A stretch of 29,390 nt of DNA from Saksenaea vasiformis B4078 (taxonomy: Eukaryota > Mucoromycota > Mucoromycetes > Mucorales > Saksenaeaceae): the NCBI GenBank assembly GCA_000697055.1, contig JNDT01001071.1:1-29390 (forward strand), given 5' to 3'. Both the position numbers and the translations under genes were made by a program. Position 1 is the stretch's first letter. Each line of letters opens with the position of its first letter. The notes beneath the pieces were generated by a model. It searched no databases and was not told the origin of the DNA. It saw only the letters and a list, made by a program, of their open reading frames with translations. Shown here piece by piece: positions 21,870 to 29,390 of this stretch.

Positions 21870-22641
21870 TTTGCGCCCCCATGAGGAGCCACTTTTACGC
21901 TAAGAAAAGAATCAAATATGCGTTCGTTAATACATAAGTTGGCAACAAATTCATACACTACTTACATCAACGCGGCCCGTCGATGGACACGAAATTCATA
22001 TAGACAGCATAGAAATTTGTTCATGGTTAGTAAATGGAATAATACTTGGATCCCATTTTACTTACCCCCGAAAGGTATTTCCACCATTCGATGGAGGCCG
22101 CACCCCGCACCGTGATGGGTGGGGTGGGAAAAGGGAGCAGATTGGCACGAACTGTAACCAATTGTATCGGACTGCAGAGGACTTGAAGCGATACAACGTT
22201 CGGCGATCTATTGCACACTATGAGGGATGCTGAGTGCGACAACTGTTATTTTACTTACTTAAGTGATGGGTAAACACGCCACCACAGCCGAGACGGTTCG
22301 GGACAGAGGTCATACAGGCTAAACAATCCATCAAAAGACATAAGTGATCCTGGACGCATATTCCATCAAAAGTTACATACCGGGGATGTAAAATGAGCAG
22401 AGCCAAAGAAAAAAAAAGAATTCACGCGTCCCTTTAAATACTGCCATTTTACGCGCTCCGATTGGGTTGTCCGGGAACTTATTACAATGGACCAGCGCAA
22501 TACACCTTTGATTCAGAAGCAAAGGTACCTGATTCTCTGCGCAAAGATACGCTGCTCCTCACCGTAGGATTGATGTGATGTCGACGCAAAATAATATTTG
22601 GATGACGCAAATATTTATTCAAAATCCTGTATTTACAAAAT
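21870..22641 (+). repeat. Copy A of the local dispersed repeat (plus orientation)
   Basis: The copy starts at TTTGCGCC (21870-21877) and has tail motifs GACGCAAA at 22583-22590 and 22604-22611, then a TTCAAAATCCTGTA block. It matches copy B over its length in the same block order: a block ending AAATGGAAYARTRCTTGGAT, a TTACTTAYCCCCGAA block, GCAGAGGACTTG, CGGCGATCTATT-like, GACAGAGGTCAT, ACCGGGGATGT, CAGAGCCAAA plus poly-A, and TTTAAATAC. The copies are too diverged for recent duplication, and no intact shared coding frame is evident. It ends at the palindrome that joins it to copy C. Confidence 0.85.
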
Positions 22642-22663
22642 TTCTACCAGGTTACTGGTAGAA
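22642..22663. repeat. Palindromic junction of repeat copies A and C
   Basis: TTCTACCAG, a 4-base spacer and CTGGTAGAA form a perfect 9-bp inverted repeat exactly where the two copies meet tail to tail. The larger inverted repeat is therefore centred on a true palindrome. Confidence 0.9.
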
Positions 22664-23528
22664 TATCGTTCGTTGCAATTACTGGATTTTGACTGAGCAT
22701 CTGCATCAAATAGATATTACAATAGGTTCAAGTTGAATAAATCTTGCACTGGAAAGTGATGCGTCTTGGCGCTGAGAAGTGGTTCATCTTGCGTCAATAC
22801 AAGGAATAGTTCGCAACTGAGTAACACCATTTGTGCACGAGTGTCTCAAGGTAAGGAGATTGACCCATTGAAGCAAAAGATTGTTTTAGCATTGAGATAC
22901 TTCAGTGATGGTTCTCAGTATCCCATCGGAAAGCAGTAAAGCCGTCTCAACATAAGCACGGGTTCCACCCGAAGTGATCCATATTTGGTGAGACGCATGA
23001 TTCTTTTTTTGTCTTTGGCTCTGCTCTTCCATACACGTCCCCAGTAAGATGTCAAATTATGTACATCCACAATTATTCATGTTTTTTTGTCTATCATTTA
23101 GCCTGCATGACGCTGTCCCGAACCGTCCTGGCTGTGGTGTAGCTACTTGTTCACCACCAGATAAGCAAGTATTATCGCAAACTGCGTTATCCCACTTCCA
23201 CAGCAGAACCTCACCAGGCGTTTGCATCGCTTCAAGTCCTCTGCACGGCGTAAATTTCACCAGGATCCTTTCCATGCTGACCCCACCGGACGTAGGTGTG
23301 GACTTACCAGACTCTTTGTCCTGATTACCTTTGGGCTAAGTAAAAAGATATAAAGCATCCTTCATTTGCTAACCGTGAATGATCTTTTATCCTGCTCCAA
23401 TGAATTATACGTCCACCGGAGGGTTAAATTGATGTAAGTAAGCCTACGATTTGGTTGCCAACTCACAAACTAATGACCGTATATTTTATCTTTCTCTCAA
23501 CACAAACTTTGTTCTTTACAGACGCATA
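22664..23528 (-). repeat. Copy C of the local dispersed repeat (minus orientation)
   Basis: Read on the minus strand it follows the same block order as A and B. The head is near GACGCATA (23521-23528); the TTGATGTAAGTA block lies near 23430, TTCAAGTCCTCTG near 23233, CTGTCCCGAACCGTC near 23110, GGCTCTGCTC near 23020 and CTTCAGTGATGGTTCTC near 22900. The tail block is GGATTTTGACTGAGCATCTGC near 22684-22704. With copy A it makes an inverted repeat spanning 21870-23528. Its head lies about 160 bases upstream of the kinesin start codon, so it may contribute promoter sequence. Small frames inside are not credited. Confidence 0.85.
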
Positions 23529-23688
23529 GTTTATTTAAAGTAACGTAAAAATTTGTTCAATAAACAGTAAATTATCAAGGATGTCAACCCATCGATCATT
23601 GCAACATTTCGGGTTGCGGATACGATAGGCTCGGAAAATAACCATTTCAATGACCGCCGTCTTTCTTCTGTGTCAACGCTGCAGCTAA

Positions 23689-25718
23689 ATGAGTACATCT
23701 GAGAGAATTAAAGTTATATGCCGTGTTCGACCGTTTCTTTCCAATGAAGCACCAGACGATTCTGTTTGTGTGAATGGAGATTGTATTGAGCTGGTTAATC
23801 AGAGGAATCCGACCAAACGATTGAACTTTAGGTGAAGTGGAAGACATTTATTTCAGCTGAGCCAACCAGAAATGTTAGTTTTGCATCCTGTTACTCCGAG
23901 ACTGCTATGCAGCAAGACATTTTTGAAAACGACGTGTACCCTTTAGTCAAGCGCGTATTTGAAGGATATGTAAGGGGATTCTGAAAAGCCGTACCTGGTT
24001 CTCATTATTTCGATAGGATGCTACGATCTTTGCTTACGGTGTGACCGGCTCAGGTACAATCAGACGCATCGGTAGAATTGATAGTTGATACTGTTTCTAG
24101 GGAAAACTTATACTATGGATGGAGTACGCAACGAACCCGGTGTTATACCTCGCGTGGCAGAATTTTTATTCCAGGCAAAAGATCAACCCTCTATTTCTGA
24201 TATTCATATCACAATGTCATACATGGAGATATTCAAAGAGTCAGTATATGATCTGCTTGTATCAAAAGGAAAGGTAATGTCGATATAGATTGGATTCTTT
24301 CGCTAAACTTCTCACGCTCGATCTATGATCTCCAATAACTAATAGCACACACCGCTTGATATCCGTGAAGATCAAAATCGAAATATATTTGTAGCTAACT
24401 TGACAGAGGTAAAGAGACATTGGTAATCCTTACCAATCTGATCATGTCATCTAAGCATCCTGTTTATTCCGTGGATCATTTCCAAAAAGTTTTTAGGTAC
24501 GATTAATGGGAAACTATGCGTCTTCTGTAAATGAGTTTCTTAGCTGTGTTGTTTAGTGTCGCTTGCCGGAATCGTTCAACGGCCACCACAAAACTGAATG
24601 CTCATTCTAGTCGTTCTCACGCAATTCTATCTCTGAATGTGTCCGTGCGTATTAAGGAAACGTCCTACGGGTCTCGCAACAGTGTTCGTGAAGTTTGCGG
24701 GAAAATCAATCTTATCGATCTTGCTGGATCGGAAGACAATCGCAGATCCGGGAATTGTAAAGAGCGTATGGACGAAAGCGCCGCTATCAACAAAAGTCTG
24801 TTTGTGCTAGGACAAGTGGTCGAAGCTTTAAATTCTGGTTCTGTACGTCTCCATCGACTTGAATCTGTCTTCTCATATGTCTATAGAGCCGCATTCCGTT
24901 TCGCGATTCAAAAATGACACGAATATTACAGGTAAAAGTGGTCAGTAGATTGCTTTGATCGAGAAATTGACTATCTCTGCTAGCCTACGTTGGGCGGGAG
25001 CGCTCTGGGTATGATGATAATTAATATCGCACCAGGACAGGTAATCACGAACCATGCAAAGGGTGTGCGATCTCACCTACTATGTAGAGATATTTTTTAG
25101 ATACCGTCAAGTATGTTTTCCTTTTTCCTCTTCCTTTTTTTCAAATTGATACATTTTACTTAACCACTGATAGCACACTAAACTTTGCATCACGATCAAA
25201 AGCGATAAGAAACCGGCCGAAGCAGAATAGTCGAAGGATAGCTAGGCCTTTGCTAGTTACAGCCTATCCGTCTCCTGACAGAGACACGCCCGATGGAAAC
25301 CAACATCCAAAGATGCCATTGAAACGACCATACGACGCAAGCTGGAATGATGCCTATCATTATGCGGAAAAACGGCTTAGATATGCTAATCCTCCATTCT
25401 CTACTTTCCGACCGTCGAGGCGAAAAGGAGAAATCGATTTCGGTCCGATCCAAAACGTTTCCTACGATGGATCTAATGTCATATCGATGACAGAGGCGAA
25501 GCTTAAGCATATATGCGACGAAGTTGCACTTGCCACTGAAAAAAGGCTGGCTGCGTCATTTGTCGATAAGATGTAAGTAACCGTGCTAGATAAAAGCTCT
25601 TTTATTTACCGGAACTTCGATTAGCGAGTACGAGAAGTTGAGAGAAGAGATTGAATTTCTTAAAAATACGGTAGACCAACAGCGACATAAGACATATGAC
25701 ACATTAGATACCATCTGA
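23689..25718 (+). CDS. Kinesin-10 family motor (KIF22/Kid-like), short form
   Basis: Twelve exons with GT-AG introns keep one frame for 483 residues: 23689-23831, 23879-23969, 24017-24053, 24101-24273, 24346-24408, 24456-24496, 24557-24842, 24887-24931, 24984-25040, 25088-25110, 25174-25572 and 25625-25718. Motor motifs are KVICRVRPF (N-terminus), P-loop AYGVTGSGKT (~84-93, split by an intron), switch I AHSSRSHA (~198-205) and switch II LIDLAGSED (~235-243). The stretch SEDNRRSGN...SLFVLGQVVEALN and the later RYFLDTVNTLNFASRSK match the kinesin-10 pattern. Known members move chromosomes plus-endward along microtubules (polar ejection). After the motor come a basic region and a short C-terminal coiled coil (EYEKLREEIEFLK...). 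The helix-hairpin-helix DNA-binding end of animal KIF22 (about 665 residues) is not seen. Copies C and B of the local repeat flank it. Confidence 0.92.
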
Positions 25719-25980
25719 CTTATTCCACATATCGATCTTCTATTTTATCCATGCAGCTGTATCGGATAAATACTGGATGGCTAAATGACATGTAATTTTG
25801 ACATTCGAGCCACACCGGCTACTGACTATTGTACATCAATCATTCAACTTCCAAATATTTCTGCGTGTACTTGGAAGTTTGCGACATAGAATTTGTTTGT
25901 AGTATCTAGGTATCACATCTCTGTAAATCATACGTAGCATACTGTTTAATGAATTACTTTTCACACTACTTTAAATAAGT
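25719..25980. other. Kinesin 3' flank
   Basis: About 260 bases between the kinesin stop codon and the head of repeat copy B. It should contain the kinesin 3' untranslated region; no specific signal is claimed. Confidence 0.4.
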
Positions 25981-26905
25981 TTTGCGTCCATCAAGTGTCC
26001 AATTTGCGCTAAGGAAAGATTGGACTTGCGTTATTACTTCATTAACTTTTCGTCAGAGTATCAAATAACTTCCGTGAACTTAGACCCTTCAACGGACACA
26101 GAATTTATTCAAGCAGCATAAAAAAGTAGTTCCTGGTTAATAAATGGAACAGTGCTTGGATATCATCTTACTTATCCCCGAAGAGTATCGCCATCCTTTG
26201 ATGCCATCCAGTCACAGTACCTGACTCGGTGGGGGCGATTGTTATTGAACGATGGCTTCCATGGAGCGGCCACGTTTAGATTTGATGGCGTGCAGAGGAC
26301 TTGGAGCGATGCAACATCTGGCGATCTATTCCGAAAGATGAGCGATCCTGAGTGTGTGACAGCATTTACTCACTTGAGTGAAAGGCAAAGGGCGCCAACA
26401 CAGCCAAGACAGTTCGAGACAGAGGTCATGCAGCCTAGACGGCCGACAGAAAACATGTATAATCTTGTGTGTACATAAATTGACATCCTTACCGGGGATG
26501 TTAAAGAGAACAGAGCCAAAAAAAAAAATAAAAGATTTGTGCGTGCCTTTAAATACGGATCAGTTTGCATGGACGCTGTTCTTATCTTGAAACATTTTTA
26601 CTGCTTCCAATACGGTGTTGGGAACCATCAGTGAAGTATCTCAATGCAAAAGCGATGTTCTTGCTTAAATGGAACATTTTCCTTATCTGGAGAGACTTTT
26701 ACTCCTTTTGATAGAATACTGGGAACTTATCACTGAGTTACCTTAACGCAAAAGTCAGGTCATCCAGGTACAAAGTATTCCTTGGACCAAAGTAAAATGA
26801 ACTCTCCCTTGCGCCAAAGGTCGTCACTTCCCAACCGGAAATTATTACACAGGATATCTAACTGACGCAAATGCTTGTTCAAAATCCAGTAAACTTTCAT
26901 CGAAC
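25981..26905 (+). repeat. Copy B of the local dispersed repeat (plus orientation)
   Basis: The head is TTTGCGTC at 25981-25988, with TTTGCGCT 22 bases further on. The tail is GACGCAAA at 26864-26871, followed by TTCAAAATCCAGTA. It shares the ordered blocks of copy A, and its right third (GAACCATCAGTGAAGTATCTC near 26620) matches copy C read on the minus strand. It is longer than A because it keeps segments A lacks. A 108-codon frame (26152-26478, TTG start) is not conserved as protein in A or C. The copy is unpaired, unlike A and C. Confidence 0.85.
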
Positions 26906-27147
26906 CCTAAAAAAGCATACATGATAACTGTAATACTGTGTTGAATTTGTCCAATCACTGTATGCAGACGCTTTTACTGTTACCATGCTGTTTGAGAAGA
27001 CGAAAGAAAACAAAAGGAGACATAATAAATGAGAAGATGCGGCCAAGAAATATCAAGAATCTCGGACTATTTCACGTGTGGTAGAATATGTATAACGATC
27101 GGTTGTTTACGATAATGCTGTAGATATGTTATCCATCAATCTTGCCG
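26906..27147. other. Intergenic between repeat B and the C1D gene
   Basis: About 240 bases with no gene. The 3' untranslated region of the minus-strand C1D gene is expected in its right part. Confidence 0.5.
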
Positions 27148-27913
27148 TTAAGCGCCTCGGAACGGATCCATATGCACGCGTTTTCGAGTCTTACTGTTGG
27201 ATGCCCCTTTCACTTCTTCTTCATCAGATGAAGAATCTATAATGCTCACAATTGAGATACAACACGCAAACCAGTTACGTAGGCTTACCATCAGCTCGAC
27301 GTTTCCGTCCTTCAGGTTCTAACTCAAACCGTTGAGTAACATTCTTCGCAAAAAAAAGCAATACTTACCCTCCTCTACGTCTTGTTCTTCGCCATTTGCT
27401 AAAGCGGCCTTGATAAACCGTGCTGCGGCTTCTCTATCCACTGCCAAAGCAGCTACAAACAGCATTTGTTATCCAACTATGCTACTCCACTTTTTTCCAA
27501 CTTACGTTTAGGTCCTTTTCCTTCAGCAACCTTTATCCTCTTGACATAGTCTTTCACTCGATCCTTTTTGTAAAACATTCAGCCTTCCCTTTTTCCTTTT
27601 CATGGTGATTGAACATACCAATTCTTTCATGACTTCATGTCCCAACGGGTCTTGACCTTGGGTCTTCATATACACTAATTACAATGTCTGGTTACCATTT
27701 ATGTCAATTATGGATGTTTCCATTTAACATACTGAAGAACAATGTATTGATGGTGTAGCATAGAAGCACTTCAAATTGACATTTCTCATTTACAGGCAAT
27801 TTTCCATAGGATTCTGACAATGGACCTGAAAGAAGAGGTGCCAAATGACGCTCGATAACGTCGAGTCGTGCTCTCAATGCCTTCACAGCCTTTTTCGGTA
27901 CCTCGTCTTCCAT
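27148..27913 (-). CDS. LRP1: C1D/Rrp47/Lrp1 family nuclear exosome cofactor
   Basis: Six exons on the minus strand, 27913-27733, 27674-27619, 27563-27506, 27452-27369, 27318-27289 and 27236-27148, splice at GT-AG sites (introns 50-58 nt) into 165 residues. The N-terminal Sas10/C1D-type helical domain carries the family hallmarks: a LLSGPLSES...LPVNEKCQF segment, LCYTINTLFFMYMKTQG (~46-64), then DP...GHEVMKELDRVKDYVKRIK. A conserved AAARFIKAAL helix (~109-118) follows, then a Lys/Arg/Glu-rich tail ending RVHMDPF. Relatives bind the Rrp6 exonuclease and help the nuclear exosome trim rRNA, snRNA and snoRNA precursors; human C1D also binds nucleic acid. Size is normal for the family (human about 141, yeast about 184 residues). 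The gene appears intact. Its start codon is 27 bases from the miniature repeat D. Confidence 0.92.
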
Positions 27914-27940
27914 GGGTTCGTCTATAACTTTGTTAGGTGT

Positions 27941-28003
27941 TTTGCGTCACTTGAAAATAATTTTTGCGCCGTTCGGGAATTAAAAATTCCGCGTCGACGC
28001 AAA
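27941..28003 (+). repeat. Miniature copy D, 63 bp, with TTTGCGTC/GACGCAAA ends
   Basis: The segment starts with TTTGCGTC and ends with GACGCAAA, a perfect 8-bp inverted repeat. TTTGCGCC lies 22 bases from its left end, the same spacing as the two head motifs of copy B. Its right end GTCGACGCAAA is identical to an 11-base tail motif of copy A (22580-22590). Inside is GGAATT-AAA-AATTCC. It therefore looks like head and tail of the repeat joined after deletion of the middle. Outside it lie TTGTTAGGT and ACCTAACACAA, another near inverted pair. It lies in the upstream region of the C1D gene and may instead be a protein-binding promoter site. Confidence 0.6.
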
Positions 28004-28179
28004 GATCATTTGTGTGGCGTACCTAACACAACCCCCGTTGCTGGTCGCTCACCCTCAGATGTGGTTGGCTTCCACAAAGCCGCGCCTGATTGGCTTGTTT
28101 ATTCTCAGAAATAAAATAAAAGGAAATTTCTCTCCCCTCCCTTCACCTTAGCCTTCTCAAAGCCGCGCATTCGCTGCTT

Positions 28180-28938
28180 ATGAATAATGACTTTACCGAA
28201 GAACAACTCCAGGAACTCCTGGAACTGGCCAGATCCTGGAAGCTCGAGCAAAAACAAAGAGATACATCTGAAGTCTATCCTCTACCGGCCGAAATTCAGG
28301 CTGACCTAGAGGAACTGGGGGAGAACACCACCAGCGAGGTCAAACGCTTTCAGAGAGCCCTTCTCCGCTACGATGGAGGGAGCTGGACCAAGTCGGGTGC
28401 TATCAACCCCTCGTTCGTGGCAAGGCTTAAACGCAACACGTTTGAAAGTTACCAAGTTATCGTGCAGCGCTACAAGGATGCAGATAGACTGCGAGCATCT
28501 GGAAGAGCCGCCACAGAACTTTATGAAGAACACAGCGTACTTCTCGAAGGCGACGCCACTGACATTCAGGCCCGCACCAGAAATCTCACCGAGAAGGTTA
28601 GATAGCTGGCAATCTTTGGCTACGCCAGTGCCAGAGTCATGGACCGAGAAACCAAGAATCTCACAGCAAAGGCACTCCGTCTTACTGAGTACATGGAGCC
28701 CGAAGACGGGGATAAGGCGTTGGCTTTCTCCGAAGAAGACGTCCATCAAATCAGGCAGCAATGGCATCAAGACCAGCTCATCCGAGGAGCTGTGGGACAA
28801 CGACGCCAGAATGGCTATCGAGGAGGAAGACGGTCGCAATATGCTTCACGATCATTCACCAAATGGGATTTTGGCAGAGGGGGAACGAGGCCCCCGTCAA
28901 AAGCTGCACAGGACCGATCTGAACCAAACCCACAATAA
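28180..28938 (+). pseudogene. DIRS-like retrotransposon ORF1 (Gag-like) with in-frame stop
   Basis: An ATG at 28180 opens a frame that stops at TAG 28603-28605 and continues in the same frame to TAA 28936-28938 (about 250 residues with read-through). The region after the stop reads LAIFGYASARVMDRETKNLT...KALRL, then VHQIRQQWHQDQLIRGA, then an Arg/Gly/Gln-rich end. This resembles the structural ORF of fungal DIRS-type elements as I remember it. A DIRS-like element (Prt1) is known in the mucoralean Phycomyces. The N-terminal half is charged and helical. The in-frame TAG, with coding-like sequence on both sides, indicates decay. Confidence 0.6.
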
Positions 28939-29261
28939 CTTCATCCTCGTTACAGGTCAAGGAAACACCGTTGACATCCAATCCAGCATACAGTATCCCA
29001 GCAGACGGTATCCTTCCAGGGGGCCGACTCCAGAAATTCGTGACACAATGGAAGAAGACAATATTACGCAAATCGCCCATATCAGTTCTAGAACAAGGAT
29101 ATCAGGTGCAGTGGAGTTCCCACCCGGTTCCGTGGAACACCCGCAGCCGATCGCTATCACCAACAGAGCAGGAAGCAGTGGACCAAGCAGTACATCAATG
29201 GCGGATGTCCAGAAGTTTTGTAGATATGAGATTGTTTTCCGAATCAAAAGATGACGAATAA
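28923..29261 (+). pseudogene. DIRS-like reverse transcriptase ORF, N-terminal fragment
   Basis: A second frame, open from 28923 and overlapping the end of the Gag-like ORF, contains GGRLQKFVTQWKKTI, SPISVLEQGYQVQW, and LSPTEQEAVDQAV. This is the order seen at the start of DIRS-type reverse transcriptase ORFs: a GRL...F...W block, a VL..GY block, then a helix leading to the first palm strand. It ends at 29259-29261 before any catalytic YxDD-type motif. No RNase H or tyrosine recombinase is present to the window edge. The element is therefore truncated or internally deleted. Confidence 0.65.
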
Positions 29262-29390
29262 ATATGCAACGTTTGAGCGGCCGCCGATGTTCTAAGAAAT
29301 ATGATTGATTGAAATGATCGCCGCTCTACGATAGCATAAACGCTTCTAAAGAGGTCGCACTCATTTTATTTAGAAGGGGTCGTTTGAAAG
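29262..29390. other. Right-edge sequence, nothing recognised
   Basis: These 129 bases after the reverse-transcriptase fragment do not continue it in any frame I can see and carry no other identifiable feature. Confidence 0.5.

Noticed and set aside
25041..25110. Alternative kinesin splicing with a 38-nt intron and a 10-nt microexon (25101-25110)
   Set aside because: The alternative acceptor at 25087 restores the kinesin-10 consensus RYFLDTV with a normal 47-nt intron and keeps frame, so it is preferred.
26152..26478. 108-codon frame inside repeat copy B as a gene
   Set aside because: The equivalent frame is broken in copies A and C, and nucleotide similarity does not favour synonymous change; treated as part of the repeat.
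28306..28839. 177-codon minus frame opposite the DIRS-like ORF1
   Set aside because: Antisense shadow of the Gag-like coding sequence, no motif.
28373..29254. 293-codon plus frame overlapping the DIRS-like ORFs
   Set aside because: It is in a different frame from both the Gag-like and RT-like sequences, which carry recognisable motifs; it is a shadow frame.
1..29390. tRNA or rRNA genes
   Set aside because: A few GTTCRA-like T-loop strings were checked by eye but none had a matching acceptor stem and A/B-box arrangement; no rRNA-like sequence was seen.

Overview
This window looks like nuclear DNA of an early-diverging filamentous fungus, most likely Mucoromycota (Mucorales-like). Four things point there: dense short introns (44-72 nt) with GTA/GTG...TAG/CAG borders, a DIRS-type retrotransposon remnant, a decayed Fanzor/TnpB-like nuclease gene, and typical fungal housekeeping genes. 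The assignment is inferred from gene content; no species marker was seen.

Layout. 0-1.2 kb: the N-terminal part of an unrecognised minus-strand reading frame leaves the left edge, followed by a faint LINE-like fragment and a pyrimidine tract. 1.76-5.6 kb: a Fanzor/TnpB-like (OMEGA-type RuvC nuclease) pseudogene. Its three RuvC acidic residues and zinc ribbon are still readable, but it is broken by four in-frame stops and about six frameshifts. 5.6-10.0 kb: gene-poor, with a CTGTCTAT microsatellite and a degenerate 17-bp minisatellite. 10.03-12.65 kb (minus): a ten-exon gene for a 706-residue protein that joins an RGS domain to an AIF/NDH-2-like FAD/NAD(P) oxidoreductase and a Ser-rich tail. 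This is the most unusual intact gene here. 12.7-18.0 kb: gene-poor, with a decayed copy (E) of a local repeat. 18.1-20.1 kb: a divergent pair of unrecognised reading frames, the minus one starting with a C2H2-like finger. 21.87-23.53 kb: two repeat copies (A and C) joined tail to tail at a perfect palindrome, making a ~1.66 kb inverted repeat. 23.69-25.72 kb: a twelve-exon kinesin-10 (KIF22/Kid-like) gene. 25.98-26.9 kb: repeat copy B. 27.15-27.91 kb (minus): a six-exon C1D/Rrp47/Lrp1 nuclear-exosome cofactor. 27.94-28.00 kb: a 63-bp miniature relative (D) of the same repeat. 28.18-29.26 kb: a truncated DIRS-like element (Gag-like ORF with an in-frame stop, plus the start of a reverse-transcriptase ORF).

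Three genes have complete splice-consistent models: the RGS-oxidoreductase, the kinesin-10 and C1D. They appear functionally unrelated (G-protein/redox, chromosome movement, RNA processing) and are separated by mobile-element debris. The best candidates for something undescribed are the RGS-oxidoreductase fusion and the local repeat family (A, B, C, E, miniature D) with TTTGCGTC/GACGCAAA-type ends. That family forms a long hairpin-capable palindrome and brackets the kinesin gene.
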